Shown: piece after piece, positions 17,264 through 25,176 of the stretch
How the letters are laid out: each line of letters begins with the position of its first letter
Numbering within the stretch: position 1 is the stretch's first letter
Assembly: GCF_003666685.1 (NCBI RefSeq)
Contig: NZ_RCIZ01000001.1
Location: 558,001-622,000, forward strand
DNA from: Mesorhizobium sp. YM1C-6-2
Lineage (GTDB): Bacteria > Pseudomonadota > Alphaproteobacteria > Rhizobiales > Rhizobiaceae
Direction: 5' to 3'
DNA: 64,000 nucleotides
Program-made: the position numbers and the translations under genes
The notes under the pieces: generated by a model
Seen by the model: the letters and a program-made list of their open reading frames with translations, nothing else
What the model was told of the DNA's origin: nothing
Database searches by the model: none

Positions 17264-17759
17264 TCGTTCATCGCCCGGCGTGCAGGCGATCGAGCGCTGT
17301 CCAGAGCCGGCTCAGGCTGCACGTCTTCAAGCCCTCTGGATCGATCGACGGTATCGATCGCGACGGCAGATCCGCCGCCTAGCGACGCCCCGATCGGCTT
17401 CGAACAGGTACGGAGCGAATCGAATCAGGCCGGCGCTCGGGCGAAGCGGGACAGTGGCTCGCGGAACCAGGAAAATGCGGTGATGAGCTGGCGGCCGCCG
17501 CTGTGCGGTCGGTATCGCTTGTCTTGCCTGGAAAACAGCCTAGCAAAGCACTCCTGCCGGGTGTTGGCGGCCCATTCTGCCTGACCATCCGCCCAAACTA
17601 CATCGCAAAAAAATCCGCGACGCGCTTAACCGGTGCAAACCCGTGTCGAGAAGCCCGAAAGGCGGACCTGACCCCGGCTGCGCAGGCGCTGACGGGCCGG
17701 GCATTTACTTTCTGTTAACCATTTTCTCCGTAGATCGAGTCAACGGAAAATTTACCAAA
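17264..17759. other. Intergenic region upstream of minC
   Basis: About 496 bases between the IclR gene and minC with no credible gene; short frames (17280-17483, 17503-17718) look random. The last 60 bases are AT-richer and hold the CtrA-type site annotated separately. Confidence 0.5.
17704..17722 (+). promoter_or_regulatory. Candidate CtrA-binding site upstream of minC
   Basis: TTTA at 17704-17707, seven bases, then TTAACCAT at 17715-17722. The alphaproteobacterial cell-cycle regulator CtrA recognises TTAA-N7-TTAA, so this differs at one base. It ends 38 bases before the chosen minC start, a position suited to direct control of the min operon. Confidence 0.5.
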
Positions 17760-18500
17760 GTGACCAACGTGTTAACGCAACCCCGGCCCATCCGCCTCAA
17801 GGGGCGATCCTTCCTTGCCCTGGCACTGAGCCCGGAGCTGCCCTTCGAAGACTGGCTGGCACGGCTCGACGATCTTGCATCCCGTTCCGCCGGATTCTTC
17901 CTGAGGCGCCCGGTGGTGCTCGATGTCGACGGCCTCGACATAAACCGCGCCGAGCTGCGCGACCTCGTCAGCCAGCTCGGCACGCGAAATGTGCGGATCA
18001 TGGGCATCGAAGGCGCGCGCCCGTCACTGCTCGGAACCGACCTGCCGCCGGCGATGACCGATGGCCGTCCGGCCTCGGATTTCGAGCCTCCGGCCGAGGA
18101 AACGACCGAGCCGGATGCCGACGAGGAAACCGTCGCGATACCGGTCTCCGTGGCGCCGGCGGTCAAGGCGACACCTTCCATGATCGTGACCGAGCCGGTG
18201 CGCTCGGGCCAGTCGCTTTTCTTCCCCGAGGGGGATGTCACGGTCGTCGGTTCGGTCGCATCGGGCGCGGAGATCGTCGCCGGCGGCTCGATCCACATCT
18301 ACGGCACGCTCAGGGGACGGGCGCTGGCCGGCACCACCGGGGACGCGTCGGCCAGGATTTTCTGCAGCAAGCTCGAGGCGGAGCTGATCGCCATCGACGG
18401 TTTCTACAAGACGGCCGAGGACATGGAGCCGGATCTCCGCGGACGGGCGGTCCAGATCTGGCTGGAAGGCGGAACCGTCAGGACGGAAACACTCGGCTGA
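17760..18500 (+). CDS. minC: Septum-site determining protein MinC
   Basis: Inhibitor of FtsZ ring assembly, 246 aa from the chosen GTG. The N-terminal domain contains IRLKGRSFLALAL, then a low-complexity acidic linker (about residues 105-145). The C-terminal beta-helix domain has the glycine-rich signature VVGSVASGAEIVAGGSIHIYG and ARIFCSKLEAELIAI, used for MinD binding and dimerisation. The GTG at 17760 lies nine bases after GGAAAA and begins VTNVLTQPRPIRL; a GTG at 17769 is an alternative. A longer frame back to 17643 is not conserved. It is followed after 34 bases by minD. Confidence 0.93.
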   Translation: MTNVLTQPRPIRLKGRSFLALALSPELPFEDWLARLDDLASRSAGFFLRRPVVLDVDGLDINRAELRDLVSQLGTRNVRIMGIEGARPSLLGTDLPPAMTDGRPASDFEPPAEETTEPDADEETVAIPVSVAPAVKATPSMIVTEPVRSGQSLFFPEGDVTVVGSVASGAEIVAGGSIHIYGTLRGRALAGTTGDASARIFCSKLEAELIAIDGFYKTAEDMEPDLRGRAVQIWLEGGTVRTETLG

Positions 18501-18534
18501 GCCGAAAGCGGGCGACGAGAACAAGGAGAGGTCA

Positions 18535-19350
18535 ATGGGAAAGGTAGTTGTTATCACATCTGGCAAAGGCGGCGTCGGCAAGACGACGACCTCTGCCGCA
18601 CTGGGCGCCGCGCTTGCACAGAACGGCGAGAAGGTCGTCGTCGTGGATTTCGACGTCGGACTGCGCAACCTCGACTTGGTGATGGGCGCCGAGCGGCGCG
18701 TGGTCTATGACCTCGTCAACGTCATCCAGGGCGAAGCCAAGCTGGCGCAGGCGCTGATCCGCGACAAAAGGCTGGAGACGCTCTATTTGCTGCCGGCCTC
18801 GCAGACCCGCGACAAGGACAACCTCACGCCGGAGGGCGTCGAGAAGGTGGTCACCGCCCTGAGAAGCGCCTTCGACTGGGTGATATGCGACAGCCCGGCC
18901 GGCATCGAGCGCGGCGCCACGCTCGCCATGCGCCATGCCGACGTCGCCATCGTCGTGACCAATCCGGAAGTCTCCTCGGTGCGCGATTCCGACCGCATCA
19001 TCGGCCTCCTCGATTCCAAGACGCTGAAGGCCGAGAACGGCGAGCGCATGGAGAAGCACCTGCTTCTCACCCGCTACGACCCCGTACGTGCGGAGCGCGG
19101 CGACATGCTGAAGGTCGACGACGTGCTCGAGATACTCTCGATCCCGCTGCTAGGCATCATCCCGGAAAGCATGGACGTGCTCAAGGCGTCCAATGTCGGC
19201 TCGCCGGTCACTCTGGCGGAAAGCGCCAGCGCCCCGGCGCGCGCCTATTTCGACGCGGCCCGCAGGCTCAAGGGTGAGGCCGTTCCGGTCACCGTTCCGG
19301 GCGAAAAGCGTGGCTTCTTCGGCAAGATATTCGGAAGGAAGGCGGCATGA
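18535..19350 (+). CDS. minD: Septum-site determining ATPase MinD
   Basis: ParA/MinD-type ATPase of 271 aa that recruits MinC to the membrane and drives pole-to-pole oscillation with MinE. The deviant Walker A motif [11 protein letters not shown] is at residues 8-18, switch regions include [12 protein letters not shown], and DSPAGIERG corresponds to Walker B. The C-terminal amphipathic membrane-targeting helix ([12 protein letters not shown]) is present. AAGGAGAGG precedes the ATG by five bases. Its stop overlaps the minE start (ATGA). Confidence 0.97.
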   Translation: MGKVVVITSGKGGVGKTTTSAALGAALAQNGEKVVVVDFDVGLRNLDLVMGAERRVVYDLVNVIQGEAKLAQALIRDKRLETLYLLPASQTRDKDNLTPEGVEKVVTALRSAFDWVICDSPAGIERGATLAMRHADVAIVVTNPEVSSVRDSDRIIGLLDSKTLKAENGERMEKHLLLTRYDPVRAERGDMLKVDDVLEILSIPLLGIIPESMDVLKASNVGSPVTLAESASAPARAYFDAARRLKGEAVPVTVPGEKRGFFGKIFGRKAA

Positions 19351-19637
19351 ACCTGCTTCGTTTCTTTTCCCGTTCCCCGCAGTCCGCGCCCGCGGCGCGC
19401 GAGCGCCTGCAGGTGCTGCTTGCCCATGAGCGGGCATCTACCGGCGATTCCGAGCTGGTCACCAAGCTGCGCGACGAAATCCTCCGCGTCATCGCCAAGC
19501 ACGTCAAGATCGACGACGACAAGGTCAGCGTGAAGATGGAGCGCGGCGACCAAGTCTCGACGCTCGAAGTCGACATCGAGATCCCATTGGACGCGGCCAA
19601 GAAGAAGCCCGTCAATTCAGGTAAAAAGGCGGCCTGA
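19347..19637 (+). CDS. minE: Cell-division topological specificity factor MinE
   Basis: MinE of 96 aa, which stimulates MinD ATPase and confines division to midcell. The N-terminal MNLLRFFSR membrane-targeting segment and the anti-MinCD helix ([14 protein letters not shown]) are clear, followed by the dimerisation strand region ([15 protein letters not shown]). It is translationally coupled to minD. A short lysine-rich tail ends the protein. Confidence 0.96.
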   Translation: MNLLRFFSRSPQSAPAARERLQVLLAHERASTGDSELVTKLRDEILRVIAKHVKIDDDKVSVKMERGDQVSTLEVDIEIPLDAAKKKPVNSGKKAA

Positions 19638-19675
19638 CAGTTAACAACCACGCCGTTTAGCAAAGGAGCGACATC

Positions 19676-19885
19676 ATGACCCGACTCGCACTACTGGAGC
19701 GACTGAAGGAGGTCCAGCAGATGCCCCGATATCAGGGCCGCGACATCATGACGATCAGCGCGGTCCTGTCGAACCAGGCGCTGGCAAAGCATCTGGAGCT
19801 TTGCGAGGAAGCCGCAGGGGCGACGCCGCGCTTCGCGGGACCGGTTGCCGGCGAGACCGGGCAGGCTCAGGTCGGCAGGGCCTGA
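19676..19885 (+). CDS. Small protein of unknown function downstream of minE
   Basis: A 69-aa protein that I do not recognise. It begins MTRLALLERLKEVQQMPRY and is predicted mainly helical in its first 45 residues, with an alanine/glycine-rich tail; there is no signal or membrane segment. A strong ribosome site (AAGGAG, seven bases before the ATG) argues that it is translated. It lies 38 bases after minE on the same strand and before a GC-rich hairpin, so it probably belongs to the min transcription unit. Confidence 0.6.
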   Translation: MTRLALLERLKEVQQMPRYQGRDIMTISAVLSNQALAKHLELCEEAAGATPRFAGPVAGETGQAQVGRA

Positions 19886-19904
19886 GGAAAGACTCCTCCT
19901 TTCA

Positions 19905-19931
19905 GACCGGCGCGAAAAGACCGCGCCGGTC
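19905..19931 (+). terminator. GC-rich perfect hairpin after the min operon
   Basis: Ten-base perfect stem GACCGGCGCG (19905-19914) and CGCGCCGGTC (19922-19931) with a seven-base loop. It sits 20 bases after the last min-cluster gene. No U-tract follows, so termination may need Rho or the hairpin may act as an mRNA 3' barrier. Confidence 0.5.
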
Positions 19932-20146
19932 ACCCAACGCAAATACCCAGGGCGCGACGGAAACAGGATAACCACCGGTCGCCCCCGTCGTCCGGCACAT
20001 CCGAGGCTGCCTTGCAGCCGTCATTGCGTTTCGAACGTGAACGCATAGGCCGGAAGGCCCGACTGGCGCCACGACCTCTCCCGACTTGGCCGAACGGCCG
20101 CCGCGTCCTGCCCGTCCTCCTCCATCTGCCGGGCGGCCCGCCGAAA

Positions 20147-20161
20147 AATCTTTATAAGATT
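20147..20161. promoter_or_regulatory. AT-rich inverted repeat upstream of kdp, candidate KdpE site
   Basis: AATCTT, TAT, AAGATT: a perfect six-base inverted repeat inside the only AT-rich stretch of this spacer. KdpE of enteric bacteria binds T-rich sequence including TTTATA just upstream of kdpFABC, and TTTATA is present at 20151-20156. It lies 177 bases before the first small kdp gene. Function is inferred from position and composition. Confidence 0.4.
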
Positions 20162-20337
20162 CATATTTCTTCGGCCGCTGTTCCGTCTCGAACCTTTATG
20201 CGGTTGCCCCCCATATAGCCGGCGAAGTTCCCGTTCCTGATCGCACCGCATCGGCTGCGAGGGCGGGAATTGTCGTCGGGTCGCATGGGGCGGACCTCCC
20301 GTGCGCATCGCGATCCGCAGTCCCAGGAGCTGACTGA

Positions 20338-20418
20338 ATGGACGCCTTCGTGCTGGCAATCGCCTTCGGGTTCTTCGCGCTGACGTTTGGCTACATCAAG
20401 GTCTGCGAAAGAATCTGA
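20338..20418 (+). CDS. 26-aa single-span membrane peptide preceding kdpF
   Basis: A 26-codon frame, ATG 20338 to TGA, encoding one hydrophobic helix (FVLAIAFGFFALTFGYI) and a short tail ending CERI. AGGAG stands seven bases before the ATG (20325-20330 region), so translation is likely. Similar tiny proteins ending in a C-D/E-R motif occur just upstream of kdpF in other bacteria, as far as I recall. It is likely a small accessory of the Kdp complex; no experimental role is known to me. Confidence 0.6.
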   Translation: MDAFVLAIAFGFFALTFGYIKVCERI

Positions 20419-20434
20419 GTAAGGAAAAACGGAA

Positions 20435-20524
20435 ATGGTCGTCGAATACATCCTCGGCGCAGGCGTGGCGGCATTGATCTGCGCCTATCTGATCTACGCC
20501 CTCGCTCGCCCCGAGCGGTTCTGA
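20435..20524 (+). CDS. kdpF: K+-transporting ATPase small subunit KdpF
   Basis: A 29-aa single-span membrane peptide ([21 protein letters not shown]) ending in the KdpF hallmark RPERF. KdpF stabilises the KdpABC complex. AAGGAAAAACGGAA precedes the ATG. It lies between the 26-aa gene and kdpA, in the usual kdpFABC order. Confidence 0.88.
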   Translation: MVVEYILGAGVAALICAYLIYALARPERF

Positions 20525-20555
20525 CCACGGTTCGTCGCCCAGAAAGAAGCAGCCA

Positions 20556-22259
20556 ATGACAATCAACGGTTGGATCCAGATCCTGGTCTTTTGCGGGATC
20601 ATCATTCTCCTCGTGAAGCCGCTCGGCGGCTACATGACGCGCGTCTTCAATGGCGAGCGCACCCTCCTCTCCGTCGTCTTCGGGCCTGTCGAGCGCGGGC
20701 TCTACCGGCTTGCCGGCACCAGCGACACCGAGGAGCAGCACTGGACGACCTACACCGCCGCGCTGCTGTTCTTCAGCATCACAAGCCTGGTCCTGCTGTA
20801 TCTCATGCAGCGCTTCCAGGGCGTCCTGCCTTTCAATCCCGCAGGCATGACCGCCGTTCCGCCGGAGCTGGCGTTCAACACCGCGGTCAGCTTCGTCACC
20901 AACACGAACTGGCAGAACTACGGCGGCGAAAGCACCATGTCGTATTTCACCCAGATGGCGGGCCTGGCGGTGCAGAACTTCGTGTCCGCCGCTGCCGGCA
21001 TCGCTATCGCCGTCGCGCTGATCCGCGCCTTTTCGCGGAAGTCGATGCGGACGCTGGGCAATTTCTGGGTCGACCTGACCCGCGCCACCCTCTACGTGCT
21101 GCTGCCGATCTGCGTCGTCGGCACGCTGGTGCTGGTCTGGCAGGGCGTTCCGCAGAACCTCGATCCCTATACGGTGGCGACGACGCTCGAAGGCGCGCAG
21201 CAGACGATCGCCCAGGGGCCGGTCGCCTCGCAGATGATGATCAAGCATCTCGGCACCAATGGCGGCGGCTTCTTCAACGCCAACGCGGCGCATCCATTCG
21301 AGAACCCGACCGCGCTGACCAACCTCATCCACATGGTCTCGATCTTCGCGATCGGCGCGGCGCTGACCAACGTCTTCGGCCGCATGGTCGGCAACGAGCG
21401 CCAGGGCTGGGCGATCTTCGCAGCCATGGGCGTCCTGTTCGTCGCCGGCGTCGCCGTCTGCTACTGGGCCGAGGCCGCCGGCAATCCGCTCGTCCATGCG
21501 CTCGGCATCGAGGGCGGCAACATGGAAGGCAAGGAGACCCGCTTCGGCGTCGCGCTCTCGGCCCTCTTCGCAGTCGTCACCACCGCCGCCTCCTGCGGCG
21601 CGGTCAACGCCATGCACGGCAGCTTCATGGCGCTCGGCGGCATGATCCCGCTCATCAACATGATGCTCGGCGAGGTCGTCATCGGCGGCGTCGGCGCCGG
21701 CCTCTACGGCATGCTGCTCTTCGTCGTGATGTCGATCTTCGTGGCGGGCCTGATGGTCGGCCGCACGCCGGAATATCTCGGCAAGAAGATCGAGGCCAAG
21801 GAGGTCAAGATGGCCATGCTCGCCCTCCTGATCCTGCCGCTGTCGATGCTGGGCTTCACGGCGATCGCGGTGGTGCTGGAGACGGGCGTCGCCTCGATGG
21901 GCAATGCCGGCCCGCACGGCTTCTCTGAGGCGCTCTACGCCTATGTCTCCGGAACCGCCAACAACGGTTCCGCCTTCGGCGGCCTGTCCGGCAACACGCC
22001 CTGGTACAACGTCACCATCGGCCTCGCCATGCTGGTCGGCCGGTTCCTCATGATCGTCCCCTTGATGGCGATGGCCGGTTCGCTGGTCGTGAAGAAGGCC
22101 GCGCCGGAATCGGCGGGCACCTTCCCGACGACCGGGCCGCTCTTCATCGGCCTGCTGGTAGGCGTGGTGCTGATCATGGGCGGCCTGGAATTCTTCCCCG
22201 CTTTGGCGCTCGGGCCGATCGTCGAACATCTCGCCATCGTCCAGGGACAGGCCTTCTGA
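20556..22259 (+). CDS. kdpA: K+-transporting ATPase potassium-binding subunit KdpA
   Basis: Inner-membrane channel-like subunit of the high-affinity KdpFABC potassium pump, 567 aa, close to the usual length. About ten membrane spans are visible. Selectivity-filter regions of the K+-channel superfamily are recognisable, including [47 protein letters not shown] and [20 protein letters not shown]. Its stop is followed after 12 bases by a small gene that separates it from kdpB. Confidence 0.97.
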   Translation: MTINGWIQILVFCGIIILLVKPLGGYMTRVFNGERTLLSVVFGPVERGLYRLAGTSDTEEQHWTTYTAALLFFSITSLVLLYLMQRFQGVLPFNPAGMTAVPPELAFNTAVSFVTNTNWQNYGGESTMSYFTQMAGLAVQNFVSAAAGIAIAVALIRAFSRKSMRTLGNFWVDLTRATLYVLLPICVVGTLVLVWQGVPQNLDPYTVATTLEGAQQTIAQGPVASQMMIKHLGTNGGGFFNANAAHPFENPTALTNLIHMVSIFAIGAALTNVFGRMVGNERQGWAIFAAMGVLFVAGVAVCYWAEAAGNPLVHALGIEGGNMEGKETRFGVALSALFAVVTTAASCGAVNAMHGSFMALGGMIPLINMMLGEVVIGGVGAGLYGMLLFVVMSIFVAGLMVGRTPEYLGKKIEAKEVKMAMLALLILPLSMLGFTAIAVVLETGVASMGNAGPHGFSEALYAYVSGTANNGSAFGGLSGNTPWYNVTIGLAMLVGRFLMIVPLMAMAGSLVVKKAAPESAGTFPTTGPLFIGLLVGVVLIMGGLEFFPALALGPIVEHLAIVQGQAF

Positions 22260-22271
22260 TCCGGTGCAGCC

Positions 22272-22481
22272 ATGCCAGTTTTTCCGAACAAACCCGGTTC
22301 CGCGCGTCGGCGCGACGGCAGAGCGAGACGACCCAGACAATTTTCTGCCGGCGCCGCCTACCTGCTGATGGCAGCGGCCTTTATCGCCCTCTGGCTGCTG
22401 GCGACCGGGCTTCCCGAATTCCTTCAAATCCAGTCCGAGCAACACTCCCGGACCAGCATGGATGCTGGAGACCAAAAATGA
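22272..22481 (+). CDS. Small single-span membrane protein between kdpA and kdpB
   Basis: A 69-aa protein not part of the classical kdpFABC set. A basic, arginine-rich N-terminus (about 23 residues) precedes one strong hydrophobic segment ([20 protein letters not shown]) and a polar tail, predicting a positive-inside single-span protein. Its TGA overlaps the kdpB ATG (ATGA), and kdpA ends 12 bases upstream, so it is tightly embedded in the operon. No ribosome site is strong at the ATG. I do not recognise a family; it may be a lineage-specific Kdp accessory. Confidence 0.6.
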   Translation: MPVFPNKPGSARRRDGRARRPRQFSAGAAYLLMAAAFIALWLLATGLPEFLQIQSEQHSRTSMDAGDQK

Positions 22482-24535
22482 CCCAGACCCGCTCAACGAG
22501 CCTTCTCGACTCCCGTATCCTCGCCCCTGCCATCGGCGGCGCGTTCCGCAAGCTCGATCCGCGCAGCCTTGCCAGGAATCCGGTCATGTTCGTCGTCGCG
22601 GTGGTCGCGGCGCTGACGACGGTCCTGCTGCTGAAGGATTTCGCGACAGGGTCCGAAAACCTCGGCTTCTCGTTCCAGATCGTGCTGTGGCTCTGGTTCA
22701 CGGTGCTGTTCGCCAACTTCGCCGAGGCGGTGGCCGAGGGGCGCGGCAAGGCGCAGGCGGATTCGCTGCGCCGCACCCGCACCGAAACGCAGGCCAAGCT
22801 GCTCGCCAATGGCGGCAGCGACTACAAGATGGTGCCCGGCGCCGGCCTGAAGGTCGGCGACCTTGTCCTGGTCGAGGCGGGCGACATCATCCCGTCCGAC
22901 GGCGAGGTGGTCGAAGGCGTCGCCTCGGTCAACGAGGCAGCTATCACCGGTGAATCGGCGCCGGTCATCCGCGAGTCCGGCGGCGACCGCTCGGCGGTCA
23001 CCGGAGGCACGCAGGTGCTCTCCGACTGGATTCGCGTGCGCATCACGGCGGCGGCCGGGTCCACCTTCATCGACCGCATGATCGCCCTGGTCGAAGGCGC
23101 GGAACGCCAGAAGACGCCGAACGAGATCGCGCTTAACATCCTGCTCGCCGGCATGACGCTGATCTTCACCTTCGCAGTCGTCACCATCCCGAGCTTCGCG
23201 GCATATGCCGGCGGCTATGTTCCGGTGATCGTTCTGGTCGCGCTGTTCGTGACGCTGATCCCGACCACCATCGGCGCGCTCCTGTCGGCCATCGGCATCG
23301 CCGGCATGGACCGGCTGGTGCGCTTCAACGTGCTGGCCATGTCAGGCCGGGCGGTGGAGGCGGCCGGCGACGTCGACACGCTGCTGCTCGACAAGACCGG
23401 GACCATCACCCTCGGCAACCGCCAGGCGAGCGAGTTCCGGCCGGTTCGCGGCGTGAGCGAGCAGGAACTGGCCGACGCCGCCCAGCTCGCCTCGCTGGCC
23501 GACGAGACGCCGGAGGGGCGGTCGATCGTCGTGCTCGCCAAGGAGAAATACGGCATCCGCGCCCGCGACATGCAGAGCCTGCACGCCACCTTCGTGCCGT
23601 TCACCGCGCAGAGCCGCATGAGTGGCGTCGATTTCGACGGCTCCACCATCCGCAAGGGCGCTGTCGACGCCGTCCTGAGAGAGGTCGAGCGGCAGGGTGC
23701 GGAGCGCATCACGCCCGAGATCGTCCGTCAGGTGCAGATCATCGCCGACGAGATCGCGACGGCAGGCGGCACTCCGCTCGCCGTGGTCAAGGACGGCAGG
23801 CTGCTCGGCGTTGTCTACCTCAAGGATATCGTCAAGGGCGGCATCCGCGAGCGCTTCGCGGAATTGCGCAAGATGGGCATCCGCACGGTGATGATCACCG
23901 GCGACAACCCGATGACGGCGGCGGCCATCGCCGCGGAGGCCGGCGTCGACGATTTCCTCGCCCAGGCGACGCCGGAGAACAAGCTGGCGCTGATCCGCGA
24001 GGAGCAGGCGAAGGGCAAGCTGGTCGCCATGTGCGGCGACGGCACGAACGACGCTCCGGCGCTCGCCCAGGCCGACGTCGGCGTCGCCATGAACACGGGC
24101 ACGGTCGCGGCGCGCGAGGCCGGCAACATGGTCGACCTCGATTCCGACCCGACCAAGCTCATCGAGATCGTCGGCATCGGCAAGCAGCTCTTGATGACGC
24201 GCGGTGCCCTGACCACCTTCTCGATCGCCAACGACATCGCCAAGTATTTCGCCATCATCCCGGCGATGTTCCTGGCGTTCTATCCGCAGCTCGGCGCGCT
24301 GAACGTCATGGGCCTCGCCACGCCTCAGAGCGCCATCCTGTCGGCGATCATCTTCAATGCGCTGATCATCGTGGCGCTGATCCCGCTGTCGCTGAGGGGC
24401 GTGAAGTACAAGGCGGTCGGCGCCGGCGCGCTGCTGTCCCGCAACCTGCTCATCTACGGCCTGGGCGGCATCATCGTGCCGTTCGCCGGCATCAAGGCCA
24501 TCGATATGGCCGTCACCGCCCTTGGCCTGGCGTAA
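22478..24535 (+). CDS. kdpB: K+-transporting P-type ATPase catalytic subunit KdpB
   Basis: P-type ATPase of 685 aa that powers KdpA. The phosphorylation motif [10 protein letters not shown] lies near residue 305, with the actuator TGES ([10 protein letters not shown]), ATP-domain motifs, and the hinge [18 protein letters not shown] all intact. About seven membrane spans are visible. The start overlaps the stop of the small membrane protein. KdpC follows after 13 bases. Confidence 0.98.
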   Translation: MTQTRSTSLLDSRILAPAIGGAFRKLDPRSLARNPVMFVVAVVAALTTVLLLKDFATGSENLGFSFQIVLWLWFTVLFANFAEAVAEGRGKAQADSLRRTRTETQAKLLANGGSDYKMVPGAGLKVGDLVLVEAGDIIPSDGEVVEGVASVNEAAITGESAPVIRESGGDRSAVTGGTQVLSDWIRVRITAAAGSTFIDRMIALVEGAERQKTPNEIALNILLAGMTLIFTFAVVTIPSFAAYAGGYVPVIVLVALFVTLIPTTIGALLSAIGIAGMDRLVRFNVLAMSGRAVEAAGDVDTLLLDKTGTITLGNRQASEFRPVRGVSEQELADAAQLASLADETPEGRSIVVLAKEKYGIRARDMQSLHATFVPFTAQSRMSGVDFDGSTIRKGAVDAVLREVERQGAERITPEIVRQVQIIADEIATAGGTPLAVVKDGRLLGVVYLKDIVKGGIRERFAELRKMGIRTVMITGDNPMTAAAIAAEAGVDDFLAQATPENKLALIREEQAKGKLVAMCGDGTNDAPALAQADVGVAMNTGTVAAREAGNMVDLDSDPTKLIEIVGIGKQLLMTRGALTTFSIANDIAKYFAIIPAMFLAFYPQLGALNVMGLATPQSAILSAIIFNALIIVALIPLSLRGVKYKAVGAGALLSRNLLIYGLGGIIVPFAGIKAIDMAVTALGLA

Positions 24536-24548
24536 AAGGAAGACTTCC

Positions 24549-25115
24549 ATGCTGAAGCAACTCAGACCGGCGATCGCCATGATCGTCGCACTCACGGTCA
24601 TCACCGGGTTCATCTATCCCCTCGGCATGACCGGCATCGCGCAGGCGATCTTCCCGCATCAGGCCAACGGCAGCCTGATCGAGCGGGACGGCCAGGTCGT
24701 CGGCTCCGAAATCATCGGCCAGGCCTTCACCAGCGACCGCTATTTCCACGGCCGCCCCTCCGCCGCCGGCGACGACTACAATGCCGCCGGCTCGAGCGGT
24801 TCCAACCTTGCCCCATCCAGCGCGAAGCTGATCGAGCGGATCAGGACGGATGCCGACGCGTTGAAGGCCGAGAACCCCAACGCCGCGATCCCGATAGACC
24901 TGGTGACGACCTCCGGCAGCGGCCTGGACCCGCACATCTCGCCGGAGGCGGCCTATTTCCAGGCGCCGAGGGTGGCGCGCGCCCGTGGCGTCGACGAAGC
25001 GGGGGTGCGCGCCTTGGTCGACGCCGAGGTCGAAGGGCGCCAGTTTGGCTTCATGGGCGAGCCGGTCGTCAACGTGCTGGCCCTCAATATGGCGTTGGAT
25101 GCGACGGCGCGGTAA
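24549..25115 (+). CDS. kdpC: K+-transporting ATPase subunit KdpC
   Basis: 188-aa KdpC with one N-terminal membrane anchor ([20 protein letters not shown]) and a periplasmic domain containing the family motifs [28 protein letters not shown] and [12 protein letters not shown]. It assembles with KdpFAB. The ATG at 24549 is chosen over an in-frame TTG-type codon at 24522, because AAAGGAAGACTTCC precedes it and the family begins at this point. Confidence 0.96.
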   Translation: MLKQLRPAIAMIVALTVITGFIYPLGMTGIAQAIFPHQANGSLIERDGQVVGSEIIGQAFTSDRYFHGRPSAAGDDYNAAGSSGSNLAPSSAKLIERIRTDADALKAENPNAAIPIDLVTTSGSGLDPHISPEAAYFQAPRVARARGVDEAGVRALVDAEVEGRQFGFMGEPVVNVLALNMALDATAR

Positions 25116-25176
25116 AGCTTCTGCCCGCGCCGTGTCGGAAACGCGCCGGTGATACTTGCGACATGAAGCAGAGCCG

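Larger units (their letters stand above)
19886..20337. other. Intergenic region between the min and kdp operons
   Basis: About 450 bases without a gene. The left part holds the hairpin at 19905-19931. An AT-rich island around 20141-20175 stands out against GC-rich flanks and contains the inverted repeat annotated at 20147-20161. The rest shows nothing I can name. Confidence 0.5.

Noticed and set aside
20391-22496. A 701-codon open frame on the minus strand opposite kdpA
   Set aside because: It mirrors kdpA codons in GC-rich DNA, is full of Asp/His/Arg-rich low-complexity sequence, and resembles no family.
23342-24613. A 423-codon minus-strand frame opposite kdpB
   Set aside because: Antisense shadow of an unmistakable P-type ATPase.
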